Source: Campylobacterales bacterium (GTDB taxonomy: Bacteria > Campylobacterota > Campylobacteria > Campylobacterales > Sulfurospirillaceae). From it: 64,000 nucleotides of DNA. Shown piece by piece: positions 9,100-17,024 of the stretch (the stretch's first letter is position 1; the number at the start of each line of letters is the position of its first letter). The notes under the pieces are model-generated. The model ran no database searches. It was not told the origin of the DNA and saw only the letters and a program-made list of their open reading frames with translations. The DNA lies in assembly GCA_016930915.1 (NCBI GenBank), contig JAFGFU010000033.1, positions 1 through 64,000 of the forward strand. The letters are read 5' to 3'. The position numbers were made by a program, and so were the translations under genes.

Positions 9100-9780
9100 A
9101 TGAGCGGATTATCGAAATTAACGGTTTTATTTGTTGAAGATGAAGAGTATTTAAGAGAAGCACTTCACAAAGCAATGGCAGATGAATTTGCCAAATGTAT
9201 ACTCGCACGTGATGGTGAGGATGGGTTAAAAAAATTTAAAAAATATAAGCCTGATATTGTCATTACAGATATTATGATGCCTATTATGGATGGTTTGAGT
9301 ATGGCAAAGGAGATTAAAAATCTTTCTAAGCAAACGCCCATTGTTATTTTCAGTGCTTTTAGCGAAAAAGAAAAACTTTTAGAAGCTATTGATGTGGGTA
9401 TTGATAAATATTTAATTAAGCCTATTGATCCTGATGAACTCTTGAAAACGTTGCATTTGCTTTCTAAAGAACTTTTTGATGAGAATGATCTTGTGGAACT
9501 AGGTTCAGGTTACCAGTTTGATAAAAATAGACGGGTTTTAGTCAAAGAGGGAGAGACGATTTTTCTAACGAAAAAAGAGTTACTTTTTATCTCTATTTTA
9601 GTTAAAAATTTGGGTGTGTTCGTTTTGCACGATGAGATAAAAAAGTATGTTTGGACAAACAAAAAAGTAACAGATTCAGCAATTCGTACCTTTATTAAAC
9701 GTGTTCGTGAGAAAACGGACAAAGATTTTATTAAAAATATCCCAGGACTTGGGTATAAAATTAACACGCAAGAACGATAA
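9100..9780 (+). CDS. OmpR-type response regulator (BumR-like by position)
   Basis: 226 residues: a receiver domain with acidic residues E13/D14, phospho-acceptor Asp57 in PDIVITDIMMP and Lys107 in DKYLIKPID, followed by a winged-helix Trans_reg_C domain (about 135-224; TDSAIRTFIKRVREKTDKDFIKNIPGLGYKI). The ATG at 9100 preceded by GGGGAAGAGG is chosen over an upstream alternative inside the kinase gene. It is the cognate partner of the PAS kinase, and the ccoN gene follows after 157 bases. A direct repeat with 11-bp period just before ccoN is a plausible target because OmpR-family proteins bind tandem half-sites. Confidence 0.92.
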   Translation: MSGLSKLTVLFVEDEEYLREALHKAMADEFAKCILARDGEDGLKKFKKYKPDIVITDIMMPIMDGLSMAKEIKNLSKQTPIVIFSAFSEKEKLLEAIDVGIDKYLIKPIDPDELLKTLHLLSKELFDENDLVELGSGYQFDKNRRVLVKEGETIFLTKKELLFISILVKNLGVFVLHDEIKKYVWTNKKVTDSAIRTFIKRVREKTDKDFIKNIPGLGYKINTQER

Positions 9781-9879
9781 TCTCATTGTTCTTGCTTTCT
9801 TCCTATTTAAACATTTTTCCCATATTTTTCATTTAACACAAATTTAATCTTCTTAAGCTTTATTGCAGATTCTCTTCAC

Positions 9880-9913
9880 TATAATTTCTTCATTATGTGA
9901 TATTTTTGTGACA
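9880..9913 (+). promoter_or_regulatory. ccoN promoter region with GTGAYA direct repeat
   Basis: A TATAAT -10 box lies at 9880-9885. Downstream of the expected start are two direct half-sites GTGATA (9897-9902) and GTGACA (9908-9913) spaced 11 bp start to start and separated by TTTTT. The same arrangement, GTGACA-TTTTT-GTGATA, occurs before the sod gene at 35335-35351. Eleven-base tandem spacing is what OmpR/PhoB-family regulators recognise. A site just downstream of the start would favour repression, but regulation is inference. Confidence 0.45.
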
Positions 9914-9937
9914 TAAAAAGACAAACAGGAGGAATTG

Positions 9938-11404
9938 ATGCAGGCTAATCATGCATTAAACTATGATTATTCCGTAGCGAAATGTTTTACCTACGCAACG
10001 ATTCTATTTGGAATCATTGGTATGTTAATAGGCGTTGTTATTGCCTATCAGATGGCGTTTCCAGATTTGAATTATTTAGCGGGTGAATATGGCACGTTTG
10101 GTCGTTTAAGACCGCTTCACACGTCAGGGGTTATTTTTGGCTTTTTGTTGAGTGGAATTTTTGCTACTTGGTATTACGTTGGGCAACGTGTACTTAAAGT
10201 TTCTATGGCTGAATCTCCATTTTTAATGATTGTCGGACGACTTCATTTTTGGATTTATATGATCACAATTCTTGCGGCAGTTGTGACTTTGTTTATGGGT
10301 ATTGGTACATCTAAAGAGTACGCAGAGTTGGAATGGCCACTGGATATTGCTGTGGTTGTTTTATGGGTATTGTGGGGTATCAGTATTTTTGGTTTGATTG
10401 GTATACGACGTGAAAAAACACTCTATATCTCTATGTGGTATTACATTGCAACATTTTTAGGTGTGGCAATGCTTTATCTTTTCAATAATATGGAAGTTCC
10501 AACCTATTTTGTTGCAGGTATGGGTAAATGGTATCACTCTGTTTCGATGTATGCAGGAACCAATGATGCGATGGTTCAATGGTGGTATGGTCACAATGCG
10601 GTAGCGTTTGTTTTCACCGTGCCTATTATTGCCATGATTTATTACTTCTTACCTAAAGAATCAGGTCAGCCTGTTTTCTCTTATAAATTATCTCTTCTTT
10701 CATTTTGGGGTTTAATGTTTGTCTATCTTTGGGCAGGTGGACACCACTTGTTGTACTCTACCGTACCTGATTGGGTTCAGACGATGGGTTCAATTTTTTC
10801 TATTATCTTGATTCTTCCATCATGGGGTAGTGCGATTAACATGCTTTTAACCATGAAAGGACAATGGGGTCAACTCAAAGAGAATCCTTTGATTAAATTT
10901 ATGATTTTTGCTTCAACCTTTTACATGTTAAGTACACTTGAAGGTCCAATTCAAGCGATTAAATCTGTCAATGCTTTGGCACACTTTACTGATTGGATTC
11001 CAGGTCACGTTCATGATGGTACTTTGGGTTGGGTTGGATTTATGACGATGGCAGCCTTGTATCATATGGCTCCTCGTATGTATAAACGTGAACTTTACAG
11101 TAAGAAATTGATGGAATCTCAGTTTTGGATTCAAACCACAGGTATTGTCATGTACTTCTCTAGCATGTGGATTGCGGGTATTACACAAGGTATGATGTGG
11201 AGAGCAACGGATCAATACGGAAATCTTGCATACTCTTTCATTGATACCGTAACCGTACTCATTCCTTACTATGCGCTTCGTGCGACAGGTGGATTGTTGT
11301 ATTTAATTGGTTTCTTTATGTTTGCGTATAATTTATATAAAACCATGACTGTAAGTAAAGCGATTGAGCGAGAACCTCAAAATGCTTCACCTATGGCAGC
11401 GTAA
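9938..11404 (+). CDS. ccoN: cbb3-type cytochrome c oxidase subunit I
   Basis: CcoN is the haem-copper catalytic subunit that reduces oxygen to water at the inner membrane with high oxygen affinity. The 488-residue protein has about twelve membrane segments and the expected histidines, including HTSGVIFG (low-spin haem side), the WWYGHNAVAF helix with the CuB histidine, GGHHLLY (two CuB histidines) and HVHDGTLGW/HMAPR for haem ligation. AGGAGG at 9928-9933 precedes the ATG at 9938; a TTG one codon earlier is less likely. It is the first gene of ccoNOQP, which continues with small gaps to the FixH gene. Confidence 0.97.
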   Translation: MQANHALNYDYSVAKCFTYATILFGIIGMLIGVVIAYQMAFPDLNYLAGEYGTFGRLRPLHTSGVIFGFLLSGIFATWYYVGQRVLKVSMAESPFLMIVGRLHFWIYMITILAAVVTLFMGIGTSKEYAELEWPLDIAVVVLWVLWGISIFGLIGIRREKTLYISMWYYIATFLGVAMLYLFNNMEVPTYFVAGMGKWYHSVSMYAGTNDAMVQWWYGHNAVAFVFTVPIIAMIYYFLPKESGQPVFSYKLSLLSFWGLMFVYLWAGGHHLLYSTVPDWVQTMGSIFSIILILPSWGSAINMLLTMKGQWGQLKENPLIKFMIFASTFYMLSTLEGPIQAIKSVNALAHFTDWIPGHVHDGTLGWVGFMTMAALYHMAPRMYKRELYSKKLMESQFWIQTTGIVMYFSSMWIAGITQGMMWRATDQYGNLAYSFIDTVTVLIPYYALRATGGLLYLIGFFMFAYNLYKTMTVSKAIEREPQNASPMAA

Positions 11405-11419
11405 GGGGAGGGTAGAATT

Positions 11420-12085
11420 ATGTTTCATTGGTTAGAAAAAAACCCATTCTTTTTTGCGGTAGGTGTCTTTTTGGTGATTGCGTATGCAGGTGTTGTGACG
11501 ATTCTTCCAGATTTTATGGAGAGTGCACGTCCTGTAACAGGAACAAAACCGTATACAGTCCTTGAACTTGCGGGTCGTCAAATCTATATTAAAGATAGCT
11601 GTAATGCGTGTCACTCACAGTTGGTTCGTCCTTTTAAATCTGAAACAGATCGTTATGGTATGTACTCTTTAAGCGGTGAATATGCATACGATCGACCATT
11701 CCTTTGGGGAAGTAAACGTACTGGTCCTGATTTGATGCGGGTTGGAAATTATCGAACAACCGATTGGCATGAATACCATATGTTAGCACCTCAAAGTGTT
11801 GTTCCTGGCTCTATCATGCCAGCGTATAAGCATATGTTTAAAAACAATACGGATATTGAGACAGCGTATGCTGAAGCATTAACCGTTAAAAAAGTCTTTA
11901 ATGTTCCTTATGATCAGCCAGATATGCCTAAGCTTGGAACCTATGATGAAGCAAAAAAAGCACTGATGGAAGAAGCTGCTTTAATTGTCGCAGACATGAA
12001 AGATCCAGAGGTAAAAGAGGCGTTTAAACGCGGTGAGATCAAAGAGATAGTAGCAATCATCGCCTATCTTAACAGTTTAAAATAA
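11420..12085 (+). CDS. ccoO: cbb3-type cytochrome c oxidase subunit II (mono-haem cytochrome c)
   Basis: CcoO carries electrons from CcoP to CcoN. The 221 residues include an N-terminal membrane anchor (about 11-30) and one haem c site CNACH (C61, C64, H65). A Met of the PGSIMPAYKHM region (about 134-144) is the probable second axial ligand. A GGGGAGGG ribosome site precedes the ATG. It is the second gene of the operon and ends one base before the possible upstream start of ccoQ. Confidence 0.96.
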   Translation: MFHWLEKNPFFFAVGVFLVIAYAGVVTILPDFMESARPVTGTKPYTVLELAGRQIYIKDSCNACHSQLVRPFKSETDRYGMYSLSGEYAYDRPFLWGSKRTGPDLMRVGNYRTTDWHEYHMLAPQSVVPGSIMPAYKHMFKNNTDIETAYAEALTVKKVFNVPYDQPDMPKLGTYDEAKKALMEEAALIVADMKDPEVKEAFKRGEIKEIVAIIAYLNSLK

Positions 12086-12101
12086 GGTGCATACGGTGAA
12101 T

Positions 12102-12311
12102 ATGGAAACAATTAGAGAGCTTCAAGCGTATGGTTATATCTTTTTTACGATTTTTTTAGCCGTCATTTTGTACAGCTATTTGTATCATTTGTATAAGGCT
12201 GAAAAAAAAGGTACAAGAAATTATGAGCAGTATTCTAATATTGCTCTGCATGATAATCTTGACGATGCTCCAGTTGAATCCCGTACACCGTCGAATAAAG
12301 AGAAAGAATAA
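12102..12311 (+). CDS. ccoQ: cbb3 oxidase small subunit CcoQ
   Basis: This short protein of about 69 residues has one membrane segment (YGYIFFTIFLAVILYSYLYHLY) followed by a charged cytoplasmic tail. It lies between ccoO and ccoP, as CcoQ does; CcoQ stabilises the assembled oxidase. The start is ambiguous. The ATG at 12102 gives METIRE, but a GTG at 12096 has better spacing (six bases) from the AAGGTG at 12084-12089, and a further GTG lies at 12087. Confidence 0.85.
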   Translation: METIRELQAYGYIFFTIFLAVILYSYLYHLYKAEKKGTRNYEQYSNIALHDNLDDAPVESRTPSNKEKE

Positions 12312-12324
12312 AGAGGAGCAATAG

Positions 12325-13173
12325 ATGAATTGGCTGAATGACAATGTAAACGTATTGGCATTGCTTGGTGCGGCAGCAATTTTAATTCTCACCATCGGTG
12401 TATCTTGGAAGTATATTCAACAGATGAAAACCGACAAAAGCAGTGGAGAGTTAACAAAAGAGAATTGGGATGGCATTGGAGAGTATAAAAACCCTCTTCC
12501 TATTGGATGGGCACTCTCTTTCTTAGGTACTATGGTATGGGCATTATGGTACTTTTTTGCAGGGTATCCTCTCAATTCATACTCACAAATTGGTGAGTAT
12601 AATGATGAGGTCAAAAGCCACACAAAACAGTTTGAGAGTAAATTTTCCAATCCTGATAAAGCCACACTGATGGCAATGGGTGAGGGTGTTTTTTTAGTGC
12701 AATGCGCACCGTGTCATGGTGTTACAGGTGATGGTATTAATGGAAAGGCAGCAAACCTTGAGCAATGGGGTAATGAAGAAGCTGTTGTTCACGCCATTGT
12801 AAATGGTGCAAAAGGCTCAGAGTATCCTTTGGGTGAAATGCCAGCGGGATTGTTGGATGAGCAAAGTGCAAAAGCGGTTGCTGCGTTTATGATGCAAGAA
12901 ATTTCAAGTGTGAAAAAAAGCAAAAATCCAGCGCTTGTTGAAGAAGGACGTGCACTTTGGGCAACATGTTCAGCGTGTCATGGAGAAGATGGCAAAGGGA
13001 TGGAAGGAAGCGCTCCGAATTTGAGTCATTATGGTACTCCTCAATTTGTTGTTAATGTTTTGAGTACAGGCAAAAAAGGTGCGATTGGAAATATGCCTAA
13101 ATTTAACGATGGACGTTTAACCAATGTTCAAAAAACAGCGGTTGGCACCTATGTCAGCTCTTTAGCTAAATAA
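12325..13173 (+). CDS. ccoP: cbb3-type cytochrome c oxidase subunit III (di-haem cytochrome c)
   Basis: CcoP receives electrons from soluble cytochrome c or the bc1 complex and passes them to CcoO. The 282-residue protein has two hydrophobic segments (about 8-30 and 60-80) and two periplasmic haem c domains with CAPCH (C127, C130, H131) and CSACH (C215, C218, H219). GEMPAG and IGNMPKF supply the likely axial Met residues. AGAGGAG precedes the ATG. Confidence 0.96.
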   Translation: MNWLNDNVNVLALLGAAAILILTIGVSWKYIQQMKTDKSSGELTKENWDGIGEYKNPLPIGWALSFLGTMVWALWYFFAGYPLNSYSQIGEYNDEVKSHTKQFESKFSNPDKATLMAMGEGVFLVQCAPCHGVTGDGINGKAANLEQWGNEEAVVHAIVNGAKGSEYPLGEMPAGLLDEQSAKAVAAFMMQEISSVKKSKNPALVEEGRALWATCSACHGEDGKGMEGSAPNLSHYGTPQFVVNVLSTGKKGAIGNMPKFNDGRLTNVQKTAVGTYVSSLAK

Positions 13174-13182
13174 GGATAGAAG

Positions 13183-13395
13183 ATGGAAAATACCAATCGA
13201 AATGTATTTGGTTTAAATGGTATTACAGGGATGCTTATTGCAACGGTATTATTACTCTCTATTTTAGTGGGATTGACGGTTTGGGGGATTAGTGCGCAAC
13301 AAGAAGTTGCGAATAAGCCTTATAAAATTACGGACCCACAAGCCATTAAGATGCGAGATACGCAAAATGCGACTCAAAAAGTTATAGAAAAGTAA
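13183..13395 (+). CDS. DUF4006 small membrane protein of the cbb3 cluster
   Basis: 70 residues with one membrane helix (TGMLIATVLLLSILVGLTVWGI, about 15-36) and a polar tail. It matches the DUF4006 family, which as I recall is found behind ccoP in Campylobacterota (compare Cj1486c). It starts nine bases after the ccoP stop, so it belongs to the operon. A structural or assembly role in the oxidase is inferred from position only. Confidence 0.75.
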   Translation: MENTNRNVFGLNGITGMLIATVLLLSILVGLTVWGISAQQEVANKPYKITDPQAIKMRDTQNATQKVIEK

Positions 13396-13405
13396 GGGGC
13401 ACGTT

Positions 13406-13507
13406 ATGGTTGAAAATATGGACAAAATCATTACCGCAGGACTTATCATCTTAGCCATTGTGAGTGCTTGGGCGGTTTTAACATCCAATCATCTCTTTAT
13501 TGGTTAA
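13406..13507 (+). CDS. 33-residue single-pass membrane protein
   Basis: An ATG at 13406 preceded by AAGGGG opens a frame encoding MVENMDKIITAGLIILAIVS and then AWAVLTSNHLFIG, ending in TAA at 13507. The central stretch is one membrane helix. It lies ten bases after the DUF4006 gene, and its stop overlaps the next ATG (TAATG). The ribosome site, tight spacing and coupling argue that it is translated. It may be an extra small subunit of the cbb3 oxidase, comparable in position to Cj1485c; this is inference. Confidence 0.65.
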   Translation: MVENMDKIITAGLIILAIVSAWAVLTSNHLFIG

Positions 13508-14115
13508 TGAAAACATTTTTACATGTAAAGGCAAAATGGGCATTTTTTCTCTGCCTTTTTGCCTTTTTACCACTTTTTGGTCTAGAAAAAGAGTTTGTCA
13601 TTTACGATGCGATTCTTGAAGAGAGAACGGCTCAAAAGATAGAAGAGATGGGTAAAGAACTCTTTTTAAAAAGTGGTATTAAAGTGATACTGGTTGCAAA
13701 AGAAAAGGGTGGAGAAGATATTAAGACGTTTCAGCAGACTTTTGCACAGACGCAAAGTACGCCTTTTGTGCTTTTAACCCTTTTTCTTGTAGAACAGAAG
13801 GTGGACATTTCTCATTCACAAGGGCTTGAAAAAGCGTTTGATAAAGAGGCGATTCTTTCGCCTTTACCATGGCGTGGGACGATTATTCCTTTGTTGACCA
13901 CAAAGAAAAAAGAGGTGGGTGTTAGTCCTGCTTTGCTTAATGGTTATGCTGATATCGTGGATCAGATTGCAGAGTCTGAAAAGATTATTTTAGAGAGTTC
14001 TATTGGAAGCTCTAATAAAACCACCATGAATGTTGCAAAGATCTTAATTTATGGTTTTGTAGCAATTTTGGTACTACTCGCATTTTATAGAAGGATGAAA
14101 AAACGCCATGTCTAA
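13507..14115 (+). CDS. TPM-domain-like membrane-anchored protein in the cbb3 operon
   Basis: About 202 residues. There is an N-terminal hydrophobic segment (AFFLCLFAFLPLFGLE), a periplasmic domain with the beginning of a TPM-like fold (EFVIYDAILEERTAQKIEEMGKELFLKSGIKVILVAKEKGG), and a C-terminal membrane helix (ILIYGFVAILVLLAFY) with a basic cytoplasmic tail. The start at 13507 overlaps the preceding stop as TAATG; upstream in-frame codons run back through the small ORF and are less likely. A TTACATGTAA copy falls in codons 4-7 and is read as LHV. Its C terminus overlaps the FixH gene by eight bases. The function is unknown; the context suggests oxidase assembly. Confidence 0.7.
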   Translation: MKTFLHVKAKWAFFLCLFAFLPLFGLEKEFVIYDAILEERTAQKIEEMGKELFLKSGIKVILVAKEKGGEDIKTFQQTFAQTQSTPFVLLTLFLVEQKVDISHSQGLEKAFDKEAILSPLPWRGTIIPLLTTKKKEVGVSPALLNGYADIVDQIAESEKIILESSIGSSNKTTMNVAKILIYGFVAILVLLAFYRRMKKRHV

Positions 14116-14602
14116 GGTAAAAACAGAGAGAAATTATTATCCACATGCTGTTATTGGAATGATTATTGGCTGTGTGATAGCGTGTGGCTATACGATTAAA
14201 ATAGCGCTGGATAATCCTGTAGAGATGGACACCTACTATATGGAAAAGTACCAAAAAGTGGATGAGAATATTAATCAGATTTTAGAACTTCAAGAGAAAT
14301 TTAATGCCACATTTGATCTTTCGTATTCGACAGAGAAATTTCACGTAGGGCAAAATCAAATTACTTTAAAACTGAGTGATAAAAATGGAATGGCAATTGA
14401 AAACGCACAGGTTGTAATGATGCTTTCACGCCCTGAAACCAATAAAGAAAATCGCACATTAATCCCGACTTCCGTGGAAAAAGGATTGTATACCTTTGGG
14501 CCATTTGATATTTCAAAAGAGGGGCGATGGCAAATTCTCAGTAAGATCGAAGTGGGTCAATTTAAAGGCTATCATAAAAATGAAGCTTATGCTGTGAAAT
14601 AA
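14108..14602 (+). CDS. FixH family protein
   Basis: 164 residues with one N-terminal membrane helix (HAVIGMIIGCVIACGYTIKIAL, about 13-34) and a periplasmic beta-rich domain. The QITLKLSDKNGMAIENAQVVMMLSRPETNKENRTL and GLYTFGPFDISKEGRWQILSKIEV stretches are typical of FixH/CcoH. These proteins assist cbb3 assembly and maturation. It is the last gene of the ccoN run. A 7-bp inverted repeat (14594-14600 with 14607-14613) spans its stop codon and may be a weak terminator. Confidence 0.75.
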   Translation: MSKVKTERNYYPHAVIGMIIGCVIACGYTIKIALDNPVEMDTYYMEKYQKVDENINQILELQEKFNATFDLSYSTEKFHVGQNQITLKLSDKNGMAIENAQVVMMLSRPETNKENRTLIPTSVEKGLYTFGPFDISKEGRWQILSKIEVGQFKGYHKNEAYAVK

Positions 14603-14649
14603 AATCATTTCACTGTGACATAAAAATCTCTCTTATATTTTTCCTTTGT

Positions 14650-14655
14650 TATAAT
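14650..14655 (+). promoter_or_regulatory. -10 element for the addB-addA operon
   Basis: TATAAT is placed 27 bases before the addB ATG. A GAGGAG ribosome site follows at about 14669-14674. A single GTGACA half-site like those before ccoN and sod lies upstream at 14615-14620. Confidence 0.45.
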
Positions 14656-14681
14656 CCTCCCATGAAAGAGGAGGCTCGTTT

Positions 14682-17024
14682 ATGGTAGAAGTTTTTGCAA
14701 CAAGCCGTGCAATACGTGCGTTTTATGATACATTTTTAGAAAGCAACACCTTGCTTCCCAAAGCGATGAGTATAGCTGAGTTGGAGCAAAAAGCATTGTT
14801 GGTTCCTCATCATCGCTTGATTGATGAGGATATGCGTGTTTTGTTAATGCAAGAAGCCTCCCGTTTTACCCGTTTTGAGCTTTTGCATATAGAGCGTGAT
14901 TTTTTTACTTTTTTGAAAAACTCCTCCTATCTTTTCCGTTTTTTTGAAGAGCTTTCCCATGAACGTGTTACCCTTGAGAGCCTCAAAGAGGCAGATACCT
15001 ATGAGCATTATGGCGAGCATTTAGAAGTCTTAGAAACGCTTTTAAAGCACTACAAAGCTCTTTTATCAAAACATGCATTGTATGATCGTATTAGCTTACC
15101 CGAATTGTATACCATTAATGAGGACTATGTTCGCTCACTAGAGGGTGTGCGTATTCATTTAGAAGGCTTTTTAAGTCGTTTTGAGTGGGAACTTTTAACC
15201 CATATTGCACACTTTATTCCTTTACATGTAAAGGTGTGTATCACTGCGTATAATCAAAAAATGCAAAATTATTTTCAAGAATATGGCATACATTTAGAGC
15301 TTAATACGTGCTACGAAATTGATTTTTCTACCAAAACTATTTTACATGTAAGCGCACACGTACCGCTGAGCCAGAACATTGAATGTTATGGATTTAGTTC
15401 ACGACTATCGCAGATTGCGTATCTGCAAAGCACTATTGCTCGTTTTGTGCAGGAGGGACTTGATCCTAGCGAGATTGTGGTTGTTTTGCCCGATGAGCTG
15501 TTTGCGCAAAGCCTTTCGTGTTTTGATAGATGGGAGAATTTGAATTTTGCTATGGGTATGAGTCTTAAGCAAAGCTCTTTTTTCCAAAAACTCAGTGCCC
15601 TTGAAAAAGCAATGCGAAATGATGCTATTGAAGATTATTTGAGGCTTGAACGTTTAAACATAGAAGAAAGTGTACGTTTTACATGTAAAGAGATATGGCA
15701 TCAAAAACTCTCGCCTAAAGATGCGATGGCATTTTATGAAGCCTTACTGGATGAAAAAGAAACAGAAAAAGCACTTTTTAAAGAGGCTTTTTTTGCATTT
15801 GAACATTTTTTAAAGCATGCACCTGCTTTGCGTTTTGAACAAATGAGTAAACTCTTTTTAAATCGTTTAAGCGCATTAAGTGAAGATGATGTTAGGGGTG
15901 GAAAAGTAACCGTGATGGGTGTTTTAGAAACCCGTGGAGTGAAATACAAAGGTGTGATTGTGCTAGATTTTAATGATGAGTTTGTTCCTAAACGCTCCCA
16001 AAAAGATCTTTTTCTCTCCTCCGATGTTCGCGCACATGCAGGACTTCCCACTAAGAGAGATCGTGAGAATTTACAGCGCTATTATTACCATCAACTTTTT
16101 TTGGATGCACAAAAGATAGCCATTGCATATGTCAAAAATGAGACGTCCATGCCTTCTCGTTTTTTAGATGCCTTAGGATTTGAGACGCATCATATGGCAG
16201 ATGAAAAAGCGTTGCACACGCTTTTATTTACGCCCAATCAGGTAAAAAATGTCTACACAGAAGCATTTATTGATGCGCCTTATGACTTAAAAGCCCATCC
16301 TCTATCTGCTACAAAACTTAAAATATTGTTGAGCTGTAAACGTCAGTTTTACTTTCGGTATATTGCACGCCTCAAAGAGGCAAAAATGCCCAGTCATAAA
16401 ATTGATGAGCAAAGCATTGGTGTGGCATTGCACAAGGTTTTAGAAGAGGCTATTTGTCCTGAAGCACTTTTGGATGAAAAAACACTCTTTAATACCTTAG
16501 AAAAGCTTTTAAAAGAGCAAAATCATCATGAAGTATGGGGCTATTTTGCGGATGTGTGGTTGGAAAAATTACGCCCTTTTATTCGCAATGAGATTCAGCG
16601 ATTTGATGAGGGATTTCGTGTGTTTAAAAAAGAGTTTACCCATGCTATTACCTATGAGGGTTTTGTGTTAGAAGGGCAGATGGATAGAATCGATGAAAAA
16701 GAGGGAAAGCTTTTTGTGATTGATTATAAAAGTGGAAAAATTCCTACAACGACTGAAAAAACCTTAGAGGATACGGTGGATTTTCAATTGGTCTTTTATG
16801 CACTAATTGCAGGTGCTTTGGGTCTTGTTGAGGGGGTTTATTATTATGACCTTAAAGAAGGTGTTTTGGTGCCTGAGGCATTTTTAGAAGAGAAAAAAGC
16901 ACTTTTACATGTAACACTGCAAACACTTTCAAAACCGCTCAATGGCTATGAATTATGTGAAGAAGTAAAGCATTGTAGGCTTTGTCCTTACGTGCTTTTG
17001 TGTGGCAGAGAGGAGCAGATATGA
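14682..17024 (+). CDS. addB: AddB-like helicase-nuclease subunit (PD-(D/E)XK nuclease with Fe-S cysteines)
   Basis: 780 residues of the AddB/RexB-like type. The N-terminal helicase-like half is degenerate. The C-terminal nuclease domain has D668 in GQMDRID and D681/K683 in VIDYKSGK. Four cysteines, C552 in SCKRQFYFRYIA and C765, C768, C774 in HCRLCPYVLLC, match the staple that binds a 4Fe-4S cluster in AddB. With AddA it processes double-strand ends for RecA recombination. The last four bases overlap the addA ATG (ATGA). By position it corresponds to Cj1482c. It carries four TTACATGTAA copies, the highest number in any gene here. Confidence 0.88.
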   Translation: MVEVFATSRAIRAFYDTFLESNTLLPKAMSIAELEQKALLVPHHRLIDEDMRVLLMQEASRFTRFELLHIERDFFTFLKNSSYLFRFFEELSHERVTLESLKEADTYEHYGEHLEVLETLLKHYKALLSKHALYDRISLPELYTINEDYVRSLEGVRIHLEGFLSRFEWELLTHIAHFIPLHVKVCITAYNQKMQNYFQEYGIHLELNTCYEIDFSTKTILHVSAHVPLSQNIECYGFSSRLSQIAYLQSTIARFVQEGLDPSEIVVVLPDELFAQSLSCFDRWENLNFAMGMSLKQSSFFQKLSALEKAMRNDAIEDYLRLERLNIEESVRFTCKEIWHQKLSPKDAMAFYEALLDEKETEKALFKEAFFAFEHFLKHAPALRFEQMSKLFLNRLSALSEDDVRGGKVTVMGVLETRGVKYKGVIVLDFNDEFVPKRSQKDLFLSSDVRAHAGLPTKRDRENLQRYYYHQLFLDAQKIAIAYVKNETSMPSRFLDALGFETHHMADEKALHTLLFTPNQVKNVYTEAFIDAPYDLKAHPLSATKLKILLSCKRQFYFRYIARLKEAKMPSHKIDEQSIGVALHKVLEEAICPEALLDEKTLFNTLEKLLKEQNHHEVWGYFADVWLEKLRPFIRNEIQRFDEGFRVFKKEFTHAITYEGFVLEGQMDRIDEKEGKLFVIDYKSGKIPTTTEKTLEDTVDFQLVFYALIAGALGLVEGVYYYDLKEGVLVPEAFLEEKKALLHVTLQTLSKPLNGYELCEEVKHCRLCPYVLLCGREEQI

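Noticed and set aside
8828-9208. 126-codon minus-strand frame across the kinase-regulator junction
   Set aside because: It lies opposite the HATPase and receiver domains, which are well conserved.
9897-9913. Inverted repeat TTATGT...ACATAA read as an operator dyad before ccoN
   Set aside because: The symmetry breaks at the seventh base, and the direct-repeat reading is shared with the sod upstream region, so the dyad was not called.
14594-14613. GTGAAAT/ATTTCAC hairpin at the end of the FixH gene as a full terminator
   Set aside because: The stem is short and AT-rich with no T-run. It is mentioned in the FixH entry only.
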